64,000 bases of DNA, taken from contig CALNHX010007649.1 in assembly GCA_940337035.1 (NCBI GenBank), positions 1 through 64,000 on the forward strand, in the 5' to 3' direction. Of this stretch, positions 23,085-32,489 are shown one piece after another. Made by a program: the position numbers and the translations under genes. Origin of the DNA: Agriotes lineatus. Its lineage: Eukaryota > Arthropoda > Insecta > Coleoptera > Elateridae. The notes beneath the pieces are model-generated. The model did no database searches and was not told the DNA's origin. It worked only from the letters and a program-made list of their open reading frames with translations. The number at the start of each line of letters is the position of its first letter. Position 1 is the first letter of the stretch.

Positions 23085-23856
23085 TTATAAATATTGAAAG
23101 TAGTCATTCAAATTTGAAAACTTAACACCAGATTTAATCAATTCAATTTGTTCTTCCTGAAAAAGATTATAATTCTCCATCTGCATTCTTGAATGGCATT
23201 CTTGGGGTGTCACTAGTTCTTGATGTTGAAATATCCTTTTTGTAATTTTCACCTTATTGGCAATGTCTTCCTCGATATACCATTCAGCCACACTAGTTTA
23301 ACCGTCATCCTCTGTGCCATTTAAGTATCTATTTGAATGTCAGTCCCGGTGTCGGCAAGGAAGGTGGCAGACGTTCTCCACAAGCAATGCCAGTGCAACT
23401 GAATGCATTTGGGAATTTTAAGAACTCAGCAACTTTTTGAGGAATTTTTGAAAACTTGATGCCAACTGGTGGTATTGTGCACTTACCGTGATTATAGTAA
23501 ATAAAAAATCTATTGTGTTTTATATGTTTGGGTCTTAATCGTGAATACTTACTAATTTCATATTCGTTCCACACTGAACGTAAGGTAAATACAAGTTTCT
23601 TTTTGTTTTCAGATCATGTACGGTTATAACCAAAATTTTTCTCATATCTTCTATATCTTTTACTGTTAACATGCATAACTCTGCACGCAGACATGCCCCA
23701 TTCAAATCAATAATTGGCACGACTTTCATTAGTAAGAACTTATCATGGGGAACTTCATTTAAAAATGTCGTAATGTTTTCCATAATCAAAACTTTTGATT
23801 TCTTTGCTTCATATATGGTGTCATTTGGACATTTTAAAAAGGCAAGTAGTTTTTTG
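23085..23856 (-). pseudogene. Crypton-like tyrosine recombinase relic, copy 1
   Basis: Minus strand, three frames. From 23850: AFLKCPNDTIYEAKKSK, KFLLMKVVPI, then GACLRAELCMLTVKDIED, the region of the first catalytic Arg. Next: RLRPKHIKHNRFFIYYNHG, PQKVAEFLKFPNAFSCTG, where the family has TGH.FRR but the His and Arg are lost here. Last: AEWYIEEDIANKVKITK, holding the catalytic Tyr region (usual form VAEGYI). This matches the tyrosine recombinase of Crypton elements and their relatives. A gap between the second and third parts removes the His-box surroundings. The Tc1-like element begins at 23859, just upstream of the relic. Confidence 0.7.
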
Positions 23857-24059
23857 TACAGTTACGGACACCTCAAAGTGCACGGTTTTTTGTTACTATG
23901 GTTATTTTTGCGATTTTTCGGCTTATTAAATGGGGGTTTCTCCAGTGGCGTTGCTTATGGTTATAATAATAGGTATTACTTTTTTAATGTTTGTATTTTA
24001 GCAAAGTTTCACAAGTAAACAAACTAGGTATATAATAATATGTATTTAATAAATATGTA

Positions 24060-25000
24060 TCAGTATTCAATTGCTACTACGCTTTGCAGTTTCTTTCGCA
24101 TAGAGTTGACCAATGTTTCCATATTGTATCCTTCTCTCAGTTCCTTCAAAGCATTTTTTATTCTTTCCCATAATTCATCGGTGTTGTTTGGTGCAAAATC
24201 CCTGGTATAAATTTTTGTAGTTAAATAGCCCCAAACATTTTCGATGGGATTCAAGTCCGGACTTCTTGCAGGCCATGGTAATAAATTGATATTATTCTCA
24301 TCAAACCATCAATGAACAACCCCTTCTGTATGCACAGGACAGTTATCCTGTGAAAATAATGTTATCAATTACGTTAACATACACAAAATTAATTAATTAG
24401 ATAATATCTTGCCTGTTGAAAAGTAAATTGATTAGGAAAGACCTCTCTTACAGATGGCAGCATCACATTTTGCAAAATGTTGCGAAGTTTTCAGCATTCA
24501 GTCGACCATTAATTCTATAGCATGCCCCAGATCCGTGAGCATTGATCCATCCCCATACGTTTACAGAGAATCGTCCACTACTCCTTAAGGGTTGAACATA
24601 ATATTGCTCCTCAAATCTTGAATTTTGTGGTCTACACACCCTTAATCGTCAATTGGTAAATGATTGAAATACCTTTTCACCTGAGAAAACAGTCGTGTTC
24701 CAAAAGTCGTCGATCTCATTCAAATAGACGGTTGCAAATTGTACTCTTCATTCTTTGTTCTCTGGTGTTAACAAAACTTTTCTTGCAGAAGTCTCTGCTG
24801 TCAACGATTTTTAATTTTGAAAGTGCAGCTCTTGCTCACATGCAAATCTGTTGCGACTCGACTCAGCGACCAGTTCTCTTCCAGTTTTGTAATAGCTCGC
24901 ATTTTCTCTGCTTCTGACAAATGGCTGGGAATTTTCCGAGTTTTCAGTTCTATGACAGTTGATGACAAACGTAAACGTCAAAACTCGACGTCTATGATTA
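24060..25000 (-). pseudogene. Tc1-like DD34E transposase, copy 1
   Basis: Minus strand. The N-terminal helix-turn-helix part (SEAEKMRAITKLEENWSLS) is interrupted by a stop where copy 2 has Trp. The middle contains VFSGEKVFQS, with Gly where the first catalytic Asp is expected (usual FSDEK). The last part, LNPIENVWGYLTTKIYTRDF, holds the catalytic Glu and runs on to AIEY. A 65-bp insert with intron-like ends separates FQQ from DNCPVH. With the stop and the missing Asp this copy cannot be active. Confidence 0.85.
24348..24412 (-). other. Candidate intron in the Tc1-like transposase (copy 1)
   Basis: Reading the minus strand, CAACAG/GCAAGATA begins and TTATTTTCACAG/GATAACTG ends the segment. 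Removing 65 nt joins Gln-Gln to Asp-Asn in phase 0, giving the QQDN.PVHTA core that is contiguous in related transposases. The donor is GC rather than GT. Confidence 0.6.
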
Positions 25001-25097
25001 GAATATCGTATTACAAGCTAAAAATCTGCCGTGCACTTTGAGTTGGCCGCAACGGTACATCTTACAAAGTCTAGAGATCCTGTATATAGTTTACTAA

Positions 25098-25287
25098 GGG
25101 CCGGTTGCAGAAAGCAATGTTAAGTCTGGTGTTAGCTAACATCGCGTCAAATTGAACAAAATCGCGTCAAATTTTGTTTACTAATGTATTAGTTACCATA
25201 AGCATTTGAGATTTGATTCGTTTTTGTTCACTTTGACGCGATGTTAGCTAACACCAGACTTATAACATAGCTTTCTGCAACCGGCCC
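25098..25287. mobile_element. PIF/Harbinger-like MITE
   Basis: 190 bp flanked by TAA (25095-25097, 25288-25290). Long inverted repeats begin GGGCCGGTTGCAGAAAGC and continue GTCTGGTGTTAGCTAACAT. The 3-bp TWA-type duplication and GG-start ends fit PIF/Harbinger. No coding capacity. Confidence 0.8.
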
Positions 25288-25290
25288 TAA

Positions 25291-25608
25291 GAGTTGGGCA
25301 AACAGCCTGATTTGACATACAATTATGATCCAAATTAGATAGTTGACATATGTCGAACAAAGAGCTTATGGGAACCAATCTTGCTAACTTGCTTTTGATA
25401 GGAGATTTTTCATGACATTGATCATTCTTAGAAACTCTAGAAAATATACTGCCAATTTAGTTAAATTTAGATTTGCATGTGTGAAACTATCGGTCGTAAC
25501 ATGGTACAAAATATGTAAAAAAGGCACTTTTTTCCACAAGTTGTGACAGAAGTAAAACATGTACTCCCTAGAGACTAAATAAGACAAAAATTCCCTAGGG
25601 AGTTTTCA
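25291..25608. other. No feature recognised
   Basis: AT-rich spacer between two small repeats. A minus-strand frame of 67 codons (25587-25384) matches nothing known to me. Confidence 0.4.
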
Positions 25609-25745
25609 TTATGACTGACACAACAATTTTGTCTAGTTCGAGGTTATCAGGTTAGGTTTTGGGTCAGTTTTGAAACAAACTGACGCGAAACCTAACTTGC
25701 TAACCTCGAATTTGACATAATTGTGAGATCTTGTCATAACGACTT
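25609..25745. repeat. Foldback family F, copy 2
   Basis: Arms: TCGAGGTTATCAGGTTAGG and TTTTGGGTCAGTTT mirror AAACTGACGCGAAACC and TAACTTGCTAACCTCGAA. Core shared with 16620-16790 and 61273-61525. Confidence 0.65.
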
Positions 25746-25872
25746 ACAGTGCCACCAACTTTAAAATTTACCATAGGCTACTAATTTTAAAATAATCGTA
25801 ACTAAAATGTCAATAAATGACGTTTAAAAAACGGATTTTCTTTTTAAATCTTCCTTCAACGTGAAAAAAATA

Positions 25873-25993
25873 GTATATGCAACTCGGAGAGAATGCTATT
25901 TTGCTTCAGTGCAATTTCTGACTCTCGGGCTTCCCCCTCGAGTCAGAAATTGTACCTCAGCAAAATAACGCATTTCTCTCCCTCATTGCATAC
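25873..25993. repeat. Foldback with CpG-rich centre
   Basis: GTATATGCAACTCGGAGAG and GCTATTTTGC, GCAATTTCTGACTC mirror GAGTCAGAAATTG, GCAAAATAACGC and CTCTCCCTCATTGCATAC. Loop: TCGGGCTTCCCCC. The right end is interrupted by the GC-motif element. Confidence 0.75.
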
Positions 25994-26652
25994 GAAGCAG
26001 GACATTTGGGCGGCGCCGTTTGGGCGCCGGCCGTTTGGGCCCCGGGACTTTTGGGCCCCGCCGATTGGGCGCTAGACATTTGGGCGCCGAAATTTAGAAA
26101 TATTAAAAATAGTCCACGATTCTTCTGTTAGGTATTTATCGTAAATATGATTTTTTGCAAGCAATTTTAAATGGCATTGTTCACGGTGTAATAAATTTGA
26201 TATAGATGTATCTATTTAAGTAAATTTACAATTACTCCACAAAATGTAACACAATCAACTTACGGCTTAGGTAAAAATGAAAACTTCTGCATTGATAATC
26301 TTAAACCATTCCAGAAAATTAAAACAAATATCATCGTGATAGTAATTATTTATTATATAACAAGTAAAATCAGGTTACAGTTACTTAAGTAGTATACATA
26401 TAGTCACATAATAAAAAGTAGAACTACAATATAATCTACCACAATTACAAGAGGACATTATGTGAAATTATTAAAAATAATTAAGCAACATTATTAGAAG
26501 TTTCAAACTATTTAAAAATGTATACTACTGGCGCCTAAACGTCCGGCGGTCAAAAGTATGGCCCCCAAACGGCGGCGGTCAAAAAGCGGGGCCCAAATGG
26601 CGGCGCCCAAATGGCGGCGCCCAAACGGCGGCGCCCAAATGTCGCGTACCAC
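25993..26652. mobile_element. Non-autonomous element with GC-rich motif arrays at both ends
   Basis: Both ends carry arrays of a 10-14 bp motif, variants of TTTGGGCGCCG. About six copies lie on the left (26001-26090) and about seven in inverse orientation on the right (26526-26645). The interior is AT-rich and without a gene. It is flanked by an 8-bp direct repeat ATTGCATA (25985-25992, 26653-26660). Host sequence right of it (CTACTATT) pairs with the left start of the interrupted foldback, which supports these boundaries. An 8-bp duplication is usual for hAT and some other superfamilies; which one is not clear. Confidence 0.7.
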
Positions 26653-26770
26653 ATTGCATAATCTACTATTATCACACATGCCTTCTAAAAAGTGATCCAA
26701 ACCAATCAAAATGTACCCCGCTATTTTCCCAACTCTTGACAACCTATATAATATAGGGACTCTAACAGAC

Positions 26771-27230
26771 TCTAGATTGAAGCGCGGTGAAAATCGGAAC
26801 TAATGTTAGAATCCAGTAATTTACAAGTTTTGTATTGGTAACACTTTTGACATCTATCATATTGACATTAAATTGTTAACCTTATTTAAGCTAAATGGCA
26901 CAATAAATCAGAGGCGTACTCCACATTGTGGTGTGGTGCATTTCAAAACAGAATTAACAACACACACTAAAATAGCAATATCAAAATAATAGAATTAACA
27001 AAATCAACAGCAATAGATATTTTCTCACTTTACAACACAGAGAATCTGTCATATTACGTTAGTCACTGCGCAAACGACATCCCTCTACCCACCGCTACTG
27101 ATTACTTGTCATTTACCATATAACGAAACTTTGTATGTTTACCAATTGCTTCTTTCCACATATTGCCAATTCAGTGAAATCAAATATGATCACAGGGCCT
27201 ATCATGGCCTACCTTGAGAGTCAATCTAGA
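26771..27230. mobile_element. MITE family M, copy 2 (inverted)
   Basis: Inverted copy of 20137-20598 with the same TCTAGATTGA...TCAATCTAGA ends. A hAT element is inserted exactly at its right end. Confidence 0.75.
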
Positions 27231-27390
27231 TTAGCCATACTCAACCTTTTTTCTTCTCGGGCCACATACATAATGTTTGCTATGATACGCGGGCCGCAAA
27301 GTAGTACACCCATAGCTAATAATATAATGTAAAAATAAAACTCAAAACGTAAATGTATCCAAGCGTTTATAAAAAAAAGGAATGTAATTT

Positions 27391-28330
27391 TTAATGTTGT
27401 GACAAACTTTTAACTATTTTAGACAAATCAGGTTTATAATTGCTACATGCTACTCTAAGTACGTCATCAAGGTGAGAATCAGGAAACCGATTTCTGTGTA
27501 CGTTCTTTGCATATTTCATTGTAGAATAAAATAGTTCACAAAGATACGTTGATGTGAATAACGTGAGCAGCAGATGAGCACATTTTTGTACAGTCTTGTA
27601 TTTCTCAGGCATTAATTTCCAAAATTCCAAGTATTCCTCCCCCTTTCTATTTTCTTTGCAAATATCTTCCAGATTCGTATCATTTTTGAACTCGCTAAAT
27701 TCGTCAAATAGCTTTGCATACTCATATCACAATGCAGTTCGTTTTGTAATAATTGCTGTTTCTAAGTGCCAGGGATTTTCTACAAGCAACAGACAAATCT
27801 TAGTACTTTGTAAATCCTGAAATCTGCTTTTAAATTCTTTAGATAAGGCAATTATTGTATAGTTTCTTCGAGAAATGTCAATACCATCTTGTTTAGCTTT
27901 TGTTACGGTTGGAAAATTTTGCAGTACTTAGTTCTGCATTTCCTCGTAATAGATGTTTAGTTTCTCTCCAATAGTAAAGACCTTATTCTGCGAAATAATT
28001 TTATTTTTATCTTGTAAACCACGATTGTGCTCATTAAACTTTTCTGTGATGTAGCACAGAAAAGCTAACAGACACCATCCATCATTTTCAAGTTTACTAT
28101 AAACTTTATTGTTTTGTTATAAAAACAAAATCATTTCTTGTAGTAAAGAAAAAAACCCATCCAGAACTTTTACTCTGCTTAGCCATCGCACCGAGGCATG
28201 TAAAAGGACGTCGCTATAATTACTGTTCGTTTCTTCCAAAACACTTTTAAATTTTCTGCGATTCAATTCTCGTTCTCGGATACAATTCACTTTATTTGTT
28301 ACGGTTTTCATCACGGCGTCTACTTTGGCA
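27391..28330 (-). pseudogene. hAT-family transposase, C-terminal half
   Basis: Minus strand from about 28330: RERELNRRKFKSVLEE, then HASVRWLSRVKVLDGFFSLL (the SEVRWLSRGKVL block of vertebrate and insect hAT relatives such as the GTF2IRD2/ZBED type). Next come WCLLAFLCYITEKFNEHN and EYAKLFDEFSEFKNDTNLED. The end is LTLFTSTYLCELFYSTMKY and SHLDDVLRVACSNYKPD, the hAT dimerisation region near the C-terminus. There are at least two stops in the middle (near 27930 and 27727). The BED zinc finger and first catalytic Asp region are absent. Confidence 0.85.
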
Positions 28331-28378
28331 ATGGAGATACGTGCTGCTAAGTTTTCTTCGTGAATGATTCAGTGAAAT

Positions 28379-28535
28379 GCGGGTATGCGGAGTAGCAGGT
28401 ACCTTAGACACCGACTGCTTTGGTCATATGGTCAAAGTTCTCTTACAATTTTTCCGAGATTAAGGGGTTCCAACCCTAGCAAGTGATCTTTTACATGCTA
28501 CATATCGTAGTAATACGACCACTAGCCGTGATGTT
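28379..28535 (-). repeat. SINE family S, body fragment
   Basis: Matches the body of the SINE at 21817-22166 in the same orientation. Shared blocks are CAGGTACCTTAG, AAGGGGTTCCAACCCTAGCA and TTTTACATGCTACA(C/T)ATCG. The tRNA-like head is absent. It lies inside the hAT element. Confidence 0.75.
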
Positions 28536-28774
28536 TACCAGCTACCAGCCCCATCTGCGAATATAGTACCAGAGTTATTAAGCGCAGGGCACTGGCGAGG
28601 CGAATATGTATCGCCCACCCCCTCTTGGTGACTGACCGATTGTTCCCGCGCATAGCAAGCTTTAAAAAACTTGAATTTCAAGATGTTTACAAAAGTACGT
28701 TCCTGATAATAAGTGTGTTTCGGGCCGCACATGAAAGCTTGGCGGGCCGCAGGTTGAGTACGCCTGATTTAGAT

Positions 28775-29766
28775 GCTGTAAGCTGTATTGTGATATATCC
28801 ACATCTTCGTGTATTTGTATACTCGTAGTACCTTTCAACATGGAATATGTTGATCATAAACTGGATGCCTTAAGAGCTTTTGCCTAAAATAATAACAACC
28901 GTTGTATGAAAAACGCTTTAAGATATTATAAAAATAGCATATCTTTAAAAAAAATACGCAGCTAAAATGCAGTATTGTATACTACTCTTGCCTCATGCCC
29001 AGGATTTATCATTTAAGGTTAGCTGCAGTTTAAGATTTGTGTGTACTTAGTACCCACCTATTTCTAGCTCCACGAATGGTAATTGAAACTGCTGCTGCTG
29101 CTGTTAGAAAGAGAATTGAGCGAACAATTTCAAGGTGTTTTAGAGTGGTCTACGATACTGTATTTTTCCCAAATTATTATGTCTTCTCCCACTTCTATCA
29201 TAAACAGCTATTATTCCCAACTACGAGTATGTATACTTACTATATTCAGATGTAGGATTTATTTGGATGAAAGTTGGGTATGAGTGGATTTTCATAAGTT
29301 TGCAGTTTGGCCTATTGATACTTAATTGTTTGCAGGCCTGTTAGAACGTCAAAATGAAAAATCAAGTCTGTTTTAACAATATATAACTTTCAATTAAGGA
29401 TGATAGAGTACTTTTTAATATCACGGAAAAGAAATGTATTTTAAAATTTATTCGCATTAATTACAAGTTCATTGCGCGCTTCATAATTAAGCATTCTTCT
29501 TCGAATATCTGCAAAAACCGATTCTACATAATATCCAAACTAATACTCATCTTCTTTATTTTATTTTTTATTTTGATGTCATAAATCTTTCATTTCATTT
29601 GTAATTTATTCAACACATTCAGTAACTGTTGGTATATTAATAAAGGATGTTGCATAATTTTATTGACGACACTAATTTTAGTTAAATATCATTTCGTATA
29701 ATAATTGAATTCTATACCTTTAACTGCGTTTTCGGTTATTTCCATGAAGGCTTAACAAATTTCATA
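28775..29766. other. No feature recognised
   Basis: AT-rich. A short CTG run lies at 29085-29101. Two overlapping + frames of 66-72 codons here look like chance. Confidence 0.4.
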
Positions 29767-29989
29767 TACAGGGTGTCCCAGAACTGCCTCCCCACCGAGT
29801 AGTCATAGATTCTGTAGGTTATAATAAATCGATTAAACATAATATATTTTATTATATTTGCACAACTGGCCATGAAGGCATAGGGCGTACATTTTAAATA
29901 TTACATCATATCTCATTTAATTAGCTTATGTTACTATTTCCACTTTTACATTTACATTTAATCAATCCACTTTAACTTATTTTTACCAT

Positions 29990-30455
29990 CTTCTTTCAAG
30001 GGCTTCCCGCACTATCTTCTTCCATTCTCCTCTGTTTCTTGCAGCTTCTTCCAATTTCTAACCTTCATCTCCTTCATATCTGCTTCCACCCTGCTCATCC
30101 ATCTTTTTCTGGGTCTGCCTTTCCTTTTCTTTCCTATTGGTCTTCTATGTAGGATTAGCTTTGGTAACCTTTCTCCACTTAGCCTTTCCAGGTGTCCCAG
30201 CCATCTCATTCGCTGCGCCTTAATAGTTGCTATGATGTCAGGTTTCTAGTATAGTTCCTCTATTTCACGATTTGTTCTTCTCCTCCACCCCTCTTCATTT
30301 TTTATTTCTCCATATATAGCTCGCAGCATCTTCCTTCTCCATCTCTTCATCTATTCTTCCTTATCCTTGTTCAGTACCCACGTTTCCCATGCATAGGTGG
30401 CAGTAGGTCTTATGACTGTATTGTAGATTCTCTCTTTTGTTTTTCTTGACACATG
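29990..30455 (-). pseudogene. LINE ORF2 C-terminus
   Basis: Minus-strand reading: KERIYNTVIRPTATYAWETW, LNKDKEE, then MRWLGHLERLSGERLPKLIL and KRKGRPRKRWMSRVEADMKE, ending RNWKKLQETEENGRR. The GRPRKRW basic block and the W...A..R..W tail are usual in LINE ORF2 C-termini. A stop separates the two halves (after KDKEE and before KPDIIATIKAQRM). Continues, through the inversion, from 30456-30797. Confidence 0.75.
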
Positions 30456-30797
30456 TTTTAGCCTATGCGGACGACGTTACAGTTATAGCAAGAACAAGAA
30501 AAGAACTACCGAGAGTCGTAAAGAAAATAGCAAAGCAGTATGGGTTAGAGATGAACCAAGATCGAACAAAGTATATGGTAATGGGACAAACACGGAAGAT
30601 GATAGAAGAGAGAAATTTGACGATAAAGATAACCAATAAAAATACATTTTCGAAAGGACTGAAGGTTCGTATACCTAGGGACAATTATTGAGGAAAATGG
30701 GCACGAAGAGCAAGAGATAAGGGCAAGAATTGCAAAAGCAAACCGTAAATACGGAAGCCTGATTACGCTCAAGAACATAATATACCTTAGTACAAAG
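30456..30797 (+). pseudogene. LINE reverse transcriptase segment, inverted
   Basis: Plus-strand reading: LAYADDVTVIARTRKELP (motif C with both Asp), QYGLEMNQDRTKYMVMG, then a frame change and ARIAKANRKYGSLITLKNII. It begins directly at the YADD box, so the upstream RT was never copied or was lost. Orientation is opposite to its own C-terminal part. Confidence 0.75.
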
Positions 30798-30799
30798 TC

Positions 30800-31270
30800 C
30801 CTCTAGTAAAAAGTTATAGGGCCTTGAAATAAAATTTTTTATTTCTTCTTTTTGTTAATTTCCACAAATGTATAGATATCGATTTCAATTTTGGTATACA
30901 TGCTCACTATTATGTACTGCAGTAGTAAAAAAATGTTTGATACACTAGTCTTCACTGTAAGAGGCACTTTACTTATATCTGAAAACTCTTTTTACAGTAA
31001 AGGAAGTATTGGATTCATCCTAAAAATTCGAAATTGAGCTTTCAACAGATCTGTGTGTGTGTCAGTGAACAGAATATCTCAAAAACGAAAAGAGGTATGG
31101 CGTTAAAACTTCATATATAAGTTTTGTGTACTATGTAGATGCGACGGCAAGCTTTTGAAAAAAATCGCATAACTTGAAGTAGGTGATTACTCTTGTGATT
31201 TTTCTTTTTTTTCGATTTTTCAAAAACGGAGGTAACGATTTTTTTCAAACTTCACATTTTATTAAATTTT
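30800..31270. repeat. Dispersed repeat family D, copy 1
   Basis: Shares with 34230-34550 the ordered blocks AAGTATTGGATTC, TTTCAACAGAT, GAACAGAATATCTCAAAAAC, TAGATGCGAC, GCAAGCTTTTGA and AAATCGCATAAC. Same orientation. The style (CTGTGTG run followed by a CTCAAAAAC block) also resembles 47690-47780. Confidence 0.6.
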
Positions 31271-31599
31271 GAATGTGTATTGATATGAGATAAGTGATTT
31301 TCTAGTTGAATACTTCTAAAATGGGTTTTTCCTATTATTTTTATTAACTTCTATTTTAAATAGAACACCCGGTATATTATTACATTTTTGAATTCAGTTT
31401 AAAATTATAGAGAAAATTTATCTCTGCAACTAACCCTCTATTTTGTACATAAGATCACTGTAAAACAAAGTTGTGTATCACACCAGAGTTTTACCTATAA
31501 CTTTGTTACTTATAACATTTATTTGAATTTTAAGTTATTATTCGAAAGAAAATTAAAAAGCGTAAAAATAAAGTGCTCTTAGACACGGCACAGAATAAC

Positions 31600-31760
31600 G
31601 CTTGAAATCTGCCGAAAATTGCTAAAACCGACGGGAATGTAATTTTAGAGATCGCGGCGGACGGTCCTCGCGCAGCGGGTCCACTAGCGGAGGCTCATCG
31701 GCCGCCAACTTCGCTCGGTCGGGGCCGTTGCAAACTGCCGAAAATTGCTCCTAAACAGCA
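31600..31760. other. CpG-rich patch
   Basis: About 110 bp (31655-31730) rich in CG in an AT-rich setting (GATCGCGGCGGACGG, CTTCGCTCGGTCGGGG). It is bracketed by two direct copies of CTGCCGAAAATTGCT (31610 and 31737). No gene is recognised; it may be part of a transposon. Confidence 0.45.
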
Positions 31761-32380
31761 AAACGAAACGTATGAAGTTTAGGGGTTAGATCTGACGACG
31801 TCTATGTCGCGTTCGCAATTTGTTTAGGGATATTACCAATACCACCAACCTTCGAAAAACAAATTTATAGCGGAAAATTTAAATTTAGTCACGTGAGAAA
31901 TTGGAATTAATGAAAACCCTGTATTACGAAACTGTTAAATAACCTACGGCCGATATTACATACAACTAACTGACTTGAATAATTTATTAGCCTCGGTCTA
32001 ATCGACCCCTGCCCCATAATTGATCCTAATCTGTTATATGCTCAATATCGGCCTGATACTGTTAAATACCACAACTACTTAAAATTTTACTACTGGTTGC
32101 TAGGGTGAAATTTATCTTATCAAGGCAAAACTAAAATATAACTTTTCCTAAAATTTAGCAGCGAGACGTATGCTCAATCTTTTGTTCACAGTTATTGTAG
32201 CCGTTCTTAAAAATATTATTCGTAGGCGCTATTTTGAAGTCTGACAAAATTGTTCTTAAATAACCTTTATTTTTTTTTAGATTTATGTTGATACACCTGT
32301 TCGTATACGACCAATCAGCAATTTTGTCTTAACCTAAATAATATAACATGTATATGTTTAAGACTAAGATATCACCCATT
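31761..32380. other. No feature recognised
   Basis: AT-rich sequence without convincing frames. The right part may include the 3' UTR of the adjoining Jockey-type relic. Confidence 0.4.
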
Positions 32381-32489
32381 GGTGTCTCTCAGATTCTAAC
32401 TATTCTTCTCATATTTTCTTCTTCTTTGTTTTGTGATATACACTTTACACTATTCTCTGCTTTTGAACACTTTTACTTATTACTGTTTC

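Larger units (their letters stand above)
23859..25055 (-). mobile_element. Tc1-like DNA transposon, copy 1
   Basis: Flanked by TA (23857-23858, 25056-25057). Terminal inverted repeats are CAGTTACGGACACCTCAAAG on the left and the related CCGTTGCGGCCAACTCAAAG on the right (inverse), both followed by TGCACGG. It has the same structure as 45069-46261. The transposase lies on the minus strand and is broken. Confidence 0.9.
27232..28766 (-). mobile_element. hAT transposon, non-autonomous relic
   Basis: Flanked by near-identical 8-bp repeats ATCTAGAT (27224-27231) and ATTTAGAT (28767-28774). The ends share ACTCAACC then a CGGGCC-containing block in inverse orientation. It encodes a broken transposase on the minus strand. 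A SINE body sits where the N-terminal part should be. Confidence 0.85.
29767..30797 (-). mobile_element. 5'-truncated LINE with internal inversion
   Basis: 29767-30455 carries the ORF2 C-terminus and 3' part on the minus strand. 30456-30797 carries the preceding RT segment on the plus strand. The end of the plus segment (KNIIYLSTK) runs into the start of the minus segment (SRKTKERIYNTVIRP) to within a few codons. This is the layout expected from twin priming during target-primed reverse transcription. The left boundary near TACAGGGTGTCCC is uncertain. Confidence 0.75.

Noticed and set aside
23671..24018. 115-codon + frame
   Set aside because: Antisense to the Crypton-like relic and runs into the Tc1-like inverted repeat.
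25993..26652. GC-rich TTTGGGCGCCG arrays as a CRISPR-like or satellite array
   Set aside because: Units are 10-14 bp, variable, without unique spacers, and inverted at the two ends of a bounded element.
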